From: JBAZKV01 sp964443545
GTDB taxonomy: Bacteria; Margulisbacteria; WOR-1; JAKLHX01; JBAZKV01
Assembly: GCA_964443545.1 (NCBI GenBank)
Contig: CAYUCV010000025.1
Location: 1 to 15,082, forward strand
Reading direction: 5' to 3'
DNA length: 15,082 bases
Positions 1 through 7,898 of this stretch are shown piece after piece. The translations under genes were made by a program, and so were the position numbers. Every line of letters begins with the position of its first letter. The stretch's first letter is position 1. Under the pieces are notes generated by a model. The model searched no databases. It was not told the DNA's origin and was given only the letters and a program-made list of their open reading frames with translations.

Positions 1-800
1 GCGGTAAAGTCGCAGTGTTCCATTCCTTTTTTGGGCGAGAGCTCTACCACATCGAACCCGACTATGTTTTTGCTTAGTATGACCTCTTTTAGTATCTTAA
101 GACAATCGTACCAGAGCAATCCTCCGGGCTCCGGCGTTCCCGTACCAGGCATTATGGACGGGTCAAAGACATCGATATCAAATGTGATATAAACATTGCT
201 GCTGAGTCGTTTGACCATGGCAGGTATTTTAGACACATCAAATTCGTGGGCGTAGAAAATGCTCCCCATTAGCCCGGCCTCTTTAAGGTAGGAAACTTCT
301 TCAATGTCCTGACTTCTTATGCCCACCTGGACCGCGGGGCACATTTCCCTTACCCTGCGCATTATGGAAGCGTGGCTGTGCTTATCTCCGTGATAGGCAT
401 CCCTGAGGTCCGAATGCGCGTCAAACTGAAGGACCGAAAGGTCCGGATACGCTTCTTTTGCGGCTTTTATGGCCCCAAAACTGATCGAGTGCTCCCCTCC
501 CAAAAGGGCTGGTATCTTTTTGTCCGAGAGCACCTTCTTTACGGTTTTATAGACAGCGCCGTGGGGGTCGTTTGAGAGCCTGAGTGCAGGCAGAGTGTGG
601 ATACCGAGTTTTTTGCACGGCTCAAACCCGGCCTCAATATCATAATCCTCCACTATCTGGGAGGCCTTTAGGATGGCGGCAGGGCCGTTCTTTGTCCCTT
701 TTCCGTAGGAAGTGGTCTTTTCGTAAGGAGCGCTGATCACAACTATTTTAGAGCCGTCATATCCGGAATATTCGGGTTCTATTTCGAGAAAGGTGTTCAA
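1..800 (-). CDS. speB: Agmatinase / arginase-family ureohydrolase (3' end off window)
   Basis: Ureohydrolase-family enzyme, most likely agmatinase, which hydrolyses agmatine to putrescine and urea in the cytosol using two Mn ions. I translated 266 residues from a TTG at 800-798. The metal-binding motifs are all present: GGEHS (His104), DAHSD (Asp127, His129, Asp131) and FDIDVFDP (Asp208, Asp210). The family usually runs to about 285-305 residues, so roughly 20-40 C-terminal residues lie beyond position 1. The start codon overlaps the stop of speD (TTG/TGA share two bases), which implies translational coupling in a speD-speB operon. No ATG fits this N-terminus better. Related ureohydrolases act on arginine, guanidinobutyrate or formiminoglutamate. 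The adjacent SpeD-family gene favours agmatine, but that is inference. Confidence 0.9.
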   Translation of the reverse strand, partial: MNTFLEIEPEYSGYDGSKIVVISAPYEKTTSYGKGTKNGPAAILKASQIVEDYDIEAGFEPCKKLGIHTLPALRLSNDPHGAVYKTVKKVLSDKKIPALLGGEHSISFGAIKAAKEAYPDLSVLQFDAHSDLRDAYHGDKHSHASIMRRVREMCPAVQVGIRSQDIEEVSYLKEAGLMGSIFYAHEFDVSKIPAMVKRLSSNVYITFDIDVFDPSIMPGTGTPEPGGLLWYDCLKILKEVILSKNIVGFDVVELSPKKGMEHCDFT

Positions 801-1261
801 TTATAGACTCTCGGAAGGTCCGGCTGGATGGTCGTGCGCTCTTTTGAGATGATCTCCGCGGCCTTTTGTATGTCGTGCGGGAATTCCATACCTCTTGTGG
901 AGAGCTGAACATCATAGTTTGCCGCTTCAAAAAGGTCTATGACAAAAGCCGTGGCCGGCGCGGTGTCAAAATCCTTGCACGAAAAGATATCTATAAAGGC
1001 ATGAAGCTTGTCCGGAAAGGTGTGGATAGTAATGTGGCTCTCCGTTATCAAGACCACTCCCGAAACTCCCCAGTCCTCGGGCACCGCTCCCTGGTACTTG
1101 AACACATAGGGCGGCATGATCTTGGTCATCCCTATCTGCTCGGGCATCGTGTCAAGCGCGTTAAAGATAAGGTCTATGTCCGAGAGTTTTTCCTTGTTGC
1201 AGCCGTAGCAGTCCACCATCAGGTGCGGGCCGAACCCGTATTCAACTTTGTCTTTTTTCAA
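797..1261 (-). CDS. speD: S-adenosylmethionine decarboxylase-family proenzyme (pyruvoyl type)
   Basis: Pyruvoyl-dependent decarboxylase proenzyme of the SpeD/SpeH family, 154 residues. The canonical reaction decarboxylates S-adenosylmethionine to supply the aminopropyl group for spermidine. The self-cleavage motif ESHITIHTFP is present: Ser75 would become the pyruvoyl group, and His80 and Cys95 match the processing and proton-donor residues of the family. The N-terminus carries GPHLMVDCYGC. The start is TTG at 1261, preceded by AAGGA six bases upstream. It is the first gene of a two-gene unit with speB and has its own promoter. Some SpeD paralogues are known to have become arginine or ornithine decarboxylases. 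Pairing with an agmatinase, with no spermidine synthase in view, makes an arginine decarboxylase role possible, so the substrate is uncertain although the family is clear. Confidence 0.9.
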   Translation of the reverse strand: MKKDKVEYGFGPHLMVDCYGCNKEKLSDIDLIFNALDTMPEQIGMTKIMPPYVFKYQGAVPEDWGVSGVVLITESHITIHTFPDKLHAFIDIFSCKDFDTAPATAFVIDLFEAANYDVQLSTRGMEFPHDIQKAAEIISKERTTIQPDLPRVYN

Positions 1262-1292
1262 CTTTTTTCCTTAAAACCGCCTTCCAATCTAA

Positions 1293-1320
1293 ATTCTAGA
1301 CTATGCGCTGTGTTTGTCAA
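1293..1320 (-). promoter_or_regulatory. Predicted sigma-70 promoter of speD-speB
   Basis: On the minus strand, TTGACA (1320-1315) is followed after 16 bases by TAGAAT (1298-1293). This is a consensus -35 and a one-mismatch -10. Transcription would begin near 1286, leaving a leader of about 25 bases that contains the AAGGA ribosome site of speD. It diverges from the rpsA promoter 17 bases away. Confidence 0.65.
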
Positions 1321-1337
1321 GCGGTATTTTCTGCAAA

Positions 1338-1366
1338 TTGAAAACGCCGGCTTATTGTGATATTCT
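1338..1366 (+). promoter_or_regulatory. Predicted sigma-70 promoter of rpsA-pyrF
   Basis: TTGAAA (1338-1343) and TATTCT (1361-1366) are separated by the optimal 17 bases. Transcription would start near 1373, giving a leader of about 15 bases that contains GGAG at 1378-1381. That places the ribosome site six bases before the ATG at 1388. Confidence 0.6.
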
Positions 1367-1387
1367 TAAATAAGATCGGAGATGGAC

Positions 1388-2830
1388 ATGACCGACAACA
1401 AGGAAGAATTTCAGGGTACTTTTATCAGCAAGGGCGCTGTCAACGACAGCTTTGCCGAGCTTGACAACATGATCGCGCAGACCCTGCAGGAGACCAAAGC
1501 AAAGCCAACAGCAGAAGAACCTCAAAAAAAAGAAGAGATCCCTTACAAAGCCACTCCTTTTATTAAAGAGAAACCTGTTCAAAAAGAGATCGAAAAACCA
1601 TCCGGAGCTCCGATCCCGGAACCCTTGTCCGCAAAGCCGGCAATAAAACAGGAAAAAGAGGACAAGAAAGAACCGCAGGATCAGTACGCGGACACATTCA
1701 AAGCTTTTAAAACCGGCGACATAGTTGCCGGAACAGTGGCAAAAGTGGACCAGACCGGAATTCTTGTTGATATTCAATATAAATCCGACGGCTATATCAG
1801 AACCGAAGAAGTGGACAACTGGGACCTCAAGGTCGGAGATAAGGTGGAGGTTTTTATCGAGACCATCTCCAACAAGGAAGGCAATGTCGAACTTTCCCTA
1901 AAAAAAGCAAAGACCGAACTTAAATGGAAGGCACTTTCTGATTCGCTCAACCGCAGAACGGCGCTTGAGGCTAAAGTGACCTCGGCCGTCGGAGGAGGCC
2001 TGGTGGTTGACTGCGGCGGCATAAGGGGCTTTGTACCGGCTTCGCAGGTCGCAAAAAAAGGCGAAGCGTCGCTGTCGGAATTCGTCGGCAGGACCCTGCC
2101 GGTCAAGGTGCTTGAGCTGGACAGAAGAAGAGGCAAGGTCATCCTTTCCCACAAGCTGGGGAATTATGAGCAGCAAAAAAAGGACAAAGAACAGCTCTTT
2201 GACCAGCTGGAAGTAGGTTCGGTTCTAAAAGGAAGGGTAAGCAATATAAAACCTTTCGGAGCCTTCGTAAATGTTGACGGGATAGAAGGCCTGGTCCACA
2301 AGAACGACATAGCCTGGAAGCGCGTTGCCGATCCCGCTTCCGTGTTAAAGACAGGACAGGAGGTCGAAGTGTTCGTGCTTGGAGTTGACAGGACCAACAA
2401 AAAACTGTCCCTCGGGATCAAACAGCTCCAGCCCGATCCCTGGGTGGGCGCCGCCGAAAAGTACAGGGCCGGCCAGAATGTCCCTGTCAAGGTGCTGCGT
2501 TTTGCCAAATTCGGGGTCTTTGTGGAGATAGAAGAGGGCGTAGAGGGGCTTATACATGTTTCGGAGCTTTCCTTAAGACCGGTGGACAATATGGAGGATG
2601 CCGTAAAAATAGGCCAGACGGTGACCGCAAAGATCCTGCGCATAATACCAGAGGAACAAAAGATCGGGCTCTCATTAAAGGCTGTTGCAGCGGAAGAAGA
2701 AAAGAAACAGCTGGAAGAAAATAAGGCATCGTCCCCTGCCCCCAAGGTCACGATCGGGGATACGGTCGGGGAACAGCTCAAAGACATGCTGAACGGCGGC
2801 AAGACGGATGAACTTTCTAGCCAGACTTGA
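1388..2830 (+). CDS. rpsA: Ribosomal protein S1-like protein with four S1 domains
   Basis: RNA-binding protein of the 30S ribosomal protein S1 family, 480 residues from the ATG at 1388. It probably helps recruit mRNA to the small subunit. Counting from the alternative ATG at 1382, four S1 OB-fold repeats lie at about 112-175, 195-258, 278-348 and 365-435. The last two are the most canonical (KPFGAFVNVDGIEGLVH and FAKFGVFVEIEEGVEGLIH). The first ~110 residues are rich in Lys, Glu and Pro and look disordered; the C-terminus is a short charged tail. ATG 1388 is preferred because GGAG at 1378-1381 is six bases upstream, whereas ATG 1382 directly abuts it. Four domains is fewer than the six of E. 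coli S1 and resembles short S1 forms elsewhere. It is the first gene of a unit with pyrF. Confidence 0.88.
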   Translation: MTDNKEEFQGTFISKGAVNDSFAELDNMIAQTLQETKAKPTAEEPQKKEEIPYKATPFIKEKPVQKEIEKPSGAPIPEPLSAKPAIKQEKEDKKEPQDQYADTFKAFKTGDIVAGTVAKVDQTGILVDIQYKSDGYIRTEEVDNWDLKVGDKVEVFIETISNKEGNVELSLKKAKTELKWKALSDSLNRRTALEAKVTSAVGGGLVVDCGGIRGFVPASQVAKKGEASLSEFVGRTLPVKVLELDRRRGKVILSHKLGNYEQQKKDKEQLFDQLEVGSVLKGRVSNIKPFGAFVNVDGIEGLVHKNDIAWKRVADPASVLKTGQEVEVFVLGVDRTNKKLSLGIKQLQPDPWVGAAEKYRAGQNVPVKVLRFAKFGVFVEIEEGVEGLIHVSELSLRPVDNMEDAVKIGQTVTAKILRIIPEEQKIGLSLKAVAAEEEKKQLEENKASSPAPKVTIGDTVGEQLKDMLNGGKTDELSSQT

Positions 2831-3596
2831 CGGCGCCTGCGAAAAGAACGACAGCCTGCTCTGCGTGGGGCTGGACATAGACCTCTCCAAGATCCCATCT
2901 GAGATCCTAAAAAAAGAAGACCCTGTTTTCGCCTTTAACAAAAAGATCATCGACGAAACAAAAGACCATGTCTGCTGTTATAAACCCAATATCGCCTTTT
3001 ATGAGATGTGCGGCATATACGGGTTACAGGCCCTTATCAAGACGATCGAATACATTCCCGAAGAGATTCCCGTCATCTTGGACGCAAAAAGGGGCGATGT
3101 AGGACACACGGCCAGCGCCTATGCCAAAAGCCTGTTCGATGTCTTTAAGGCCGATGCCACGACCGTGAATCCGTATATGGGGTACGACTCAGTAAAACCT
3201 TTCATGGAATACAGGGAAAAGGGTATCTTTGTCCTCTGCCTTACATCCAACGCCGGCAGGACCGATTTTCAGGAGAACCCCTCTGAAAAAGAGCCGCTGT
3301 ACAGACAGGTGGCAAGGAGAGTAAAAGAGTGGAACATCTACGGCAACTGCGGGCTTGTGGCAGGCGCCACCAATCCCCTTGAGTTAAAAGAGATCAGGAC
3401 CCTTGCCGGAGAGATGCCACTCCTTATACCCGGGGTTGGAGCCCAGGGCGGGGACCTTGAACATTCGGTCAGGTACGGGATCACTAAGAACAAAAACAGA
3501 GCAATTATTAACGCTTCTAGAAGTATTATCTATTCCGATGCCCCCAAAAAGGCTGCAAAAGAACTGCGCGAGGAGATAAACCGCTTCAGGAAATAG
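2808..3596 (+). CDS. pyrF: Orotidine-5'-phosphate decarboxylase, type 2
   Basis: Catalyses the last step of UMP synthesis, decarboxylating OMP to UMP; cytosolic TIM barrel. The 262-residue length fits the longer type 2 PyrF family (about 270 residues) rather than the ~230-residue E. coli type. Visible features are the N-terminal SLLCVGLD strand, YKPN (Lys59), the catalytic LDAKRGD array (Asp92, Lys94, Asp97) and the NPYMGYDSVKPF segment typical of type 2. The ATG at 2808 gives the expected N-terminus and lies 23 bases inside the 3' end of the S1 gene in another frame, so the two are co-transcribed and probably translationally coupled. No strong Shine-Dalgarno site is seen. The 3' end overlaps the convergent trpA end by 11 bases. 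Confidence 0.95.
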   Translation: MNFLARLDGACEKNDSLLCVGLDIDLSKIPSEILKKEDPVFAFNKKIIDETKDHVCCYKPNIAFYEMCGIYGLQALIKTIEYIPEEIPVILDAKRGDVGHTASAYAKSLFDVFKADATTVNPYMGYDSVKPFMEYREKGIFVLCLTSNAGRTDFQENPSEKEPLYRQVARRVKEWNIYGNCGLVAGATNPLELKEIRTLAGEMPLLIPGVGAQGGDLEHSVRYGITKNKNRAIINASRSIIYSDAPKKAAKELREEINRFRK

Positions 3597-4347
3597 CCTT
3601 TTTCAAACGCCTGACAAGAGCAGCCGCGTTTTTCAAGCTTTTTGCCGCCTCCTTGACAATTGCAGAACCGACAATCACCCCGTCCGCTATGGCTGCTGCC
3701 CTTTTTGCATGTTCCGGGCTTGAAATGCCAAATCCGACAGCGACCGGTTTTTTGGTGAACTTCCTTATCTTGGATACCGTCTTGCTGACCGAACCCGAAA
3801 AATCATTTCGAACTCCCGTAATTCCTGTTATTGACATAAGATAGATAAAACCTGTCGAGGCTTTTGCAGCTGCTTTTATCCTGTCTGTGCTGCTATTGGG
3901 AGCAAGCAGAAAGATCAGATCGAGCCCGGCTGCCTTTGCCAGGCGCTGCAGCGCAAGAGATTCTTCCGGGGGAAGGTCGGGGATAATGAGACCGTCAGCG
4001 CCTGATTTTTTTGAGGCTTTGACGAACTTTTCGAGACCGTATGCATTCAGGATATTATAGCTGGTCATATAGATTATAGGGATCAGCGTTCTTTTTCTTA
4101 TCTTTGCGGTAAGCTTTATGACGGAAGATGCCGAAACCCCCTTTTTGATGGCTTTGGAGGCGGCGGTAACAATGACCGGCCCGTCTGCGACAGAGTCGGA
4201 AAAAGGTATCCCTATTTCCAGGATGTCCGCCCCTGCCCTGTCAAGTTCAACTGCCAGTTTTTCTGTGGCAGACAGGGAAGGGTCTCCTGCCATAATAAAA
4301 GCGATCAGAGGTTTTTTCTTCCCGAAAACAGCGCTGATCTTTGACAT
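3586..4347 (-). CDS. trpA: Tryptophan synthase alpha subunit
   Basis: Alpha subunit of tryptophan synthase, which cleaves indole-3-glycerol phosphate to indole and glyceraldehyde 3-phosphate and passes indole to TrpB. The 253-residue TIM barrel has AGDPS near the N-terminus and LEIGIPFSDSVADGP, containing the catalytic Glu and Asp that match Glu49 and Asp60 of the classical enzyme. A conserved phosphate-binding VGFGIS segment is also present. I chose the ATG at 4347 (MSKIS...) because it gives a typical N-terminus. A GTG at 4365 in the same frame would add six residues, and its GTGA overlaps the stop of the upstream metallophosphoesterase gene. Neither start has a clear Shine-Dalgarno site, so coupled reinitiation is likely. 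The partner trpB lies about 6 kb away rather than adjacent. The stop overlaps the pyrF stop tail to tail. Confidence 0.93.
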   Translation of the reverse strand: MSKISAVFGKKKPLIAFIMAGDPSLSATEKLAVELDRAGADILEIGIPFSDSVADGPVIVTAASKAIKKGVSASSVIKLTAKIRKRTLIPIIYMTSYNILNAYGLEKFVKASKKSGADGLIIPDLPPEESLALQRLAKAAGLDLIFLLAPNSSTDRIKAAAKASTGFIYLMSITGITGVRNDFSGSVSKTVSKIRKFTKKPVAVGFGISSPEHAKRAAAIADGVIVGSAIVKEAAKSLKNAAALVRRLKKAIS

Positions 4348-4361
4348 GATACTGTATTTTA

Positions 4362-6467
4362 TCACGAACCGGCGCTGGAAATTAGATCGGCATCATTTGG
4401 GCCTTCGTGCAGGCTGATGCCGCCGTTTATCAGCAGCCAATCCTTGTTGGGATGTGTCAGCGAAAGAAAGAGATCCGGCCTGAACCTTACGCTTTCCCAG
4501 GCGTCAAGACCAAGATATCTTGGTTTTATCCCCGACCAGGTGCCGGTATTCGCAAAGCGGTCGCCTGTAAACGCCTGTAAAAACTCGTCTGTTTCGCCGC
4601 TCAAGGCGGCCGCCTTATGCGTGTGGCCAAAGATAACGGTGGTAGCGCTCTTTGGAAGTTCCTTCTGCTGCCTGTACCAGCCAAGCATCTTTGAAAGCGC
4701 CACTGCCCTTTCAAGGTAAGCCGCCTGCTGCCAGCGCTTCTGAGGGTCAAGCCACTGCGGCAGCAGCTGCAAAAGCCCGGCATCCTCTTCAACTGTTCTC
4801 CAGCCAAAAAGCGCCGCCGCTTTTTCCACCCAGGCGCCAACCCCCGCCACGAACGGACCTATTTTTGAACCCGAATTGAACTCATCCGCCTGATGCCCGT
4901 GCTCAAAATACAATCCCCTGTACTGGTCGTAATGCCGGTCAACTATGACAAGGTTCGGCAAGATCGACCTGAGGGTGTCCGGAACCGGATCAAGCGCTTC
5001 AGACAGTTTTTTTGAAAGAGCGGATATTGTTTCGCGGGTCGCTGGAGCACACAAAAATCTTCTGTCAACATAAAAGGCCATAAAACCTGGTTTTCTTACC
5101 ACACCTTCTTCCGCAAGTCCCGTTGTTATGGCAAAGGTCATTATCTTTCTGGGAAAGTCACCCTCAGGCGAATAGTAAGCGTTCCTGGCAAGCTGAAGCA
5201 GTTTTCCTCTGCACACATATGAGCTGGGGTGCCCCAAGAAAGCCTCCAGCAATTCATATTCCCTGCGGCTGTTTGGATTAATTACAAAAGCATCCCCTTC
5301 AGGGCTGCTCCCCGGCCTGAACATGATGAGCCCCGGGACGCAGTAACGGTCGGCCTTTTTGATGAGACCTTCGGTCTTTTCCCTGTAGACGCTTTCAAGG
5401 ACCTGTTCGTCGTGGTTGCCGGCAACATAGATGATCCTTCGGACTTGTTTTAGTTTATAAAATAGCCTTGAGTAGTTTCGCCGTATATCCCTAAAATCGG
5501 CCTGCCAGAGATCCAGCAGGTCCCCGTTTACCACCAGCGTTCCTCTGCATTCTATAAGGCGGTCAAGCACTTTGATGAGCGCGGCCTCTTTTTCAGCGCC
5601 AAAACTGTCCTCCCCTCCGCCGGAGGCAAGGTGTATATCGGAAACGGCCACCCTGATCAAGAATCCGGAAACAAAGCTTTCTATCTGCTCTAAGGCGGCC
5701 TGATCAGCTGCCTCTGTCATGACCTTAACACCTGCATCCTCATAAGATATCAGGATATTCCCGGCTCTTTTGACAACTTCCGGTTTTCTGGCTTTCAGTT
5801 CTCTTGCCAGGTCTTCAGCCTCTGCACAATGCACCAGCCCCCTAACCGCAACAAAAGATCCGTCAACGTTTTTTTCGGCCACAAGAGGCCCACTGTCATC
5901 AAAGTCGAGGTTCTTTGAAAAAAACTCAATTTTGGAAAGAATGCCAAGGTTTTCACACCTTTCCGCTTCTACCGCAAGTCCGGCTTCGTATCTGTGGATC
6001 AGAGCTCCGTGAAGGACCTGCCTGATCATCTCCTGAGCCCTTGTGTCCCTTGCCATAAACCTCCCGAACCTCTCGACATAAACCTGAGGATCACCGGCAT
6101 CTTCAAGGTCTATTAACAGGCTGCTTTTTCTGATGCTGGTCCAATCCCCCTGGGTCAGGATAGCTTTAACGGATTCAGGAAAATCAAAATAGACGGGTTC
6201 CGTACCAATAGCGGGGCCTATGATGCCCAAAAAAGACGGGCCTCTAAATGAGGTCTGCAAGGCAAAGACCTGTCTTTTGCTTTCGACCGCTGAACGAATG
6301 ACCGGACCAAACCCCCGGTGATCCCTCAGATATGAAAGCGCCTGGGCGTTGCTGTACGATGTGTAGGCAAGGGAAAATCGCCTTCCCCCGATATTGACCT
6401 GTTGGGTAGCCGCAGCGCCTTTGAACGGCATTTGAGTACGGTAAGGCGCCAAAAAATTGAGCCGCAT
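4362..6467 (-). CDS. Two-part calcineurin-like metallophosphoesterase with uncharacterised N-terminal region
   Basis: 701-residue protein. The C-terminal part (about 271-690) is a calcineurin-like metallophosphoesterase with the full metal-ligand series: SDIHL (Asp277, His279), NGDLLDLW (Asp316, Asp319), AGNHD (Asn351, His352), EHGHQAD (His523, His525) and FGHTH (His615, His617). The GDLLDLW and EHGHQ forms resemble the LpxH-like branch, but about 170 residues separate GNHD from HGHQ, far more than in LpxH. Substrate is unknown; an LpxH role cannot be claimed. The first ~270 residues match nothing I recognise. A stretch at about 237-268 (ILISY...VKVMTEAAD) faintly recalls the C-terminal domain of phosphoglucosamine mutases. 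There is no signal peptide or membrane segment. The start is firm: AAGGAGG at 6480-6474, six bases before the ATG. The gene precedes trpA, and stop and GTG overlap. Confidence 0.8.
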   Translation of the reverse strand: MRLNFLAPYRTQMPFKGAAATQQVNIGGRRFSLAYTSYSNAQALSYLRDHRGFGPVIRSAVESKRQVFALQTSFRGPSFLGIIGPAIGTEPVYFDFPESVKAILTQGDWTSIRKSSLLIDLEDAGDPQVYVERFGRFMARDTRAQEMIRQVLHGALIHRYEAGLAVEAERCENLGILSKIEFFSKNLDFDDSGPLVAEKNVDGSFVAVRGLVHCAEAEDLARELKARKPEVVKRAGNILISYEDAGVKVMTEAADQAALEQIESFVSGFLIRVAVSDIHLASGGGEDSFGAEKEAALIKVLDRLIECRGTLVVNGDLLDLWQADFRDIRRNYSRLFYKLKQVRRIIYVAGNHDEQVLESVYREKTEGLIKKADRYCVPGLIMFRPGSSPEGDAFVINPNSRREYELLEAFLGHPSSYVCRGKLLQLARNAYYSPEGDFPRKIMTFAITTGLAEEGVVRKPGFMAFYVDRRFLCAPATRETISALSKKLSEALDPVPDTLRSILPNLVIVDRHYDQYRGLYFEHGHQADEFNSGSKIGPFVAGVGAWVEKAAALFGWRTVEEDAGLLQLLPQWLDPQKRWQQAAYLERAVALSKMLGWYRQQKELPKSATTVIFGHTHKAAALSGETDEFLQAFTGDRFANTGTWSGIKPRYLGLDAWESVRFRPDLFLSLTHPNKDWLLINGGISLHEGPNDADLISSAGS

Positions 6468-6473
6468 AAAAGC

Positions 6474-6480
6474 CCTCCTT
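6474..6480 (-). promoter_or_regulatory. Consensus Shine-Dalgarno site of the metallophosphoesterase gene
   Basis: AAGGAGG on the minus strand, six bases upstream of the ATG at 6467. It is the strongest ribosome site in the window and fixes the start. A possible -10 (TATAAA, 6511-6506) lies further upstream, but no convincing -35 accompanies it. Confidence 0.75.
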
Positions 6481-6619
6481 TTGTTCCCGCAAAGAGGGGT
6501 ACTCTTTTATATCGGCGTGTTATCTGAGGAATTGCACTTTTTTGGTTTTTGAAGCGGGGTTAGGCCCAAGTGTAAATACTGACTTTATCTATCATCCTTG
6601 CTGCCAGTTCCGCGGTAGA

Positions 6620-6719
6620 NNNNNNNNNNNNNNNNNNNNNNNNNNNNNNNNNNNNNNNNNNNNNNNNNNNNNNNNNNNNNNNNNNNNNNNNNNNNNNNNN
6701 NNNNNNNNNNNNNNNNNNN
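6620..6719. other. Run of 100 N (scaffold gap)
   Basis: Exactly 100 undetermined bases. This is the conventional placeholder for a gap of unknown length, so the linkage and distance between the flanking genes are not established by sequence. Confidence 0.97.
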
Positions 6720-6756
6720 ATTATCGATATATGTATAGGAGGGGGTTCATCATCTT

Positions 6757-7887
6757 ATGGCGCTATCAGAGGGAATTAGTCCAGTATTGCCGGGCACTAT
6801 ACAATCCCGCTCTTGGAGAACCAGAGATCTTTTGGGAGCATCGATATCAGATGTGTTTAGGGGTGTTAAGTTCTCGCCGTTCCATGCCGTCCCTGCAGTC
6901 ATGTCAGAGTTTTTCGTCGATCCTCTAAGAGTGCGGAGTTTAGATGACCACTGTTTTAACTTGCTATACGAGCGCTGGAACAATATTCGGGACTATTCAC
7001 CGGTTAGACAAGCCTATATTGCCAATTCGTATCTTGATTTTATGGGCAAACCCATGGATTATTACCGTGTCCCCAACTGGCACGGGGTAGAGATGGTGCG
7101 CAATTTTCGGGACGGGTTTGGCCGCCCCGTTTATCAGGCTTTGCTTGACACCGGCGAGATGAGCGGGGTCGATCCAGAACATATGTCATGGAGTCTTTCT
7201 GGCGACATATACCTCGAAGAAGACTGGGACCTTGGCATAGGCAATAAGCTGCCGCGAATCGGATGGAACGACATCCTGACCAGGATGCTTTTTAAACACC
7301 TTATAGAACAATACGAAGAAGCTCCCGATACGAACATGATATTCAGGTCAACCCCTCTCTATTATTTAGATTCTCTTCTCAGCCAAGAACCGTCAAACAG
7401 TTACTTCTGGTTCTCATTTTGCAGGCAATATTCTGCCACTTTCAACAATAAAAAGAGCTCTCCAGAAGGAGCCGTTAAACTAATAAGACCTTTCCTGAAG
7501 CAGGGATGGGATCTTTCTGCCATCGTCGACCTTGTAGACAGCAACTTGTCTTGGAGAATAAGCGGTCCGGACCAGATACTACCGTCAGCACATACAGAAC
7601 AAATCCTACCAGACGGCATTGTTCAAGCCTTAAGGAAAGCCTGGGAACTTACCCATCCGGAAGTGCGCCAGCTGGTAGAATTCGAGTTGGATACACCATC
7701 TATGTCAACGCTCATATGGACATTCATGGGAAGGATAAGGAACGGATGGATAGAGGGGCTCTCAAAAATTCCGCCAGGAACGAAAGATTTTGTCGCAAAG
7801 TTTGACGGATGTTATCCGACCTTCAAATTGTCGGGAGAACGGTGGAATAGGGCCTATGTCTTGGATTATAATCTGTTCGATCTCTAA
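6757..7887 (+). CDS. Hypothetical protein, 376 residues, family not recognised
   Basis: I do not recognise this protein. It is soluble-looking, rich in Trp, Tyr and Phe, with no signal peptide, membrane helix, Cys cluster or known catalytic motif. Noticeable segments are HCFNLLYERWNNIRDYSP near residue 68, NWHGVEMVRNFRDGFGRP near 106, WSLSGDIYLEEDWDLGIGN near 145 and a C-terminal LDYNLFDL. The frame is open over 1.1 kb and the reverse-strand neighbour ends only 11 bases after its stop, which supports a real gene. The ATG at 6757 is the only upstream start, since an in-frame TAG lies at 6736-6738. The purine-rich GGAGGGGG (6738-6745) ends 11 bases before it, a rather long spacing. A later start is possible. 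It begins 37 bases from the assembly gap, so its upstream context is unknown. Confidence 0.65.
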   Translation: MALSEGISPVLPGTIQSRSWRTRDLLGASISDVFRGVKFSPFHAVPAVMSEFFVDPLRVRSLDDHCFNLLYERWNNIRDYSPVRQAYIANSYLDFMGKPMDYYRVPNWHGVEMVRNFRDGFGRPVYQALLDTGEMSGVDPEHMSWSLSGDIYLEEDWDLGIGNKLPRIGWNDILTRMLFKHLIEQYEEAPDTNMIFRSTPLYYLDSLLSQEPSNSYFWFSFCRQYSATFNNKKSSPEGAVKLIRPFLKQGWDLSAIVDLVDSNLSWRISGPDQILPSAHTEQILPDGIVQALRKAWELTHPEVRQLVEFELDTPSMSTLIWTFMGRIRNGWIEGLSKIPPGTKDFVAKFDGCYPTFKLSGERWNRAYVLDYNLFDL

Positions 7888-7898
7888 TGCCACCACCC

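Larger units (their letters stand above)
6468..6756. other. Intergenic region interrupted by an assembly gap
   Basis: This 289-base stretch separates the divergently oriented metallophosphoesterase gene and the unknown gene at 6757. It contains the Shine-Dalgarno site above, a weak hairpin (AAAGAG/CTCTTT, 6491-6507), about 110 bases in which I see no gene or RNA, the 100 N, and 37 bases that include GGAGGGGG (6738-6745) ahead of the next gene. Because the gap length may be arbitrary, a gene could be missing here. Confidence 0.6.

Noticed and set aside
866..1360. 164-residue open frame opposite speD
   Set aside because: It lies antisense to the well-supported speD gene, crosses its promoter, has no ribosome site and resembles no protein.
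2164..2898. 244-residue open frame opposite the S1 gene
   Set aside because: Ser/Pro/Phe-rich shadow of a conserved coding sequence; composition is typical of antisense frames.
4362..6467. Calling the phosphoesterase LpxH (UDP-diacylglucosamine hydrolase)
   Set aside because: Only metal-ligand motifs match; the length, insertion and absence of lipid A genes nearby do not support that role.
6491..6507. Small hairpin AAAGAG/CTCTTT in the leader of the phosphoesterase gene
   Set aside because: AT-rich six-base stem without conservation evidence; could be chance.
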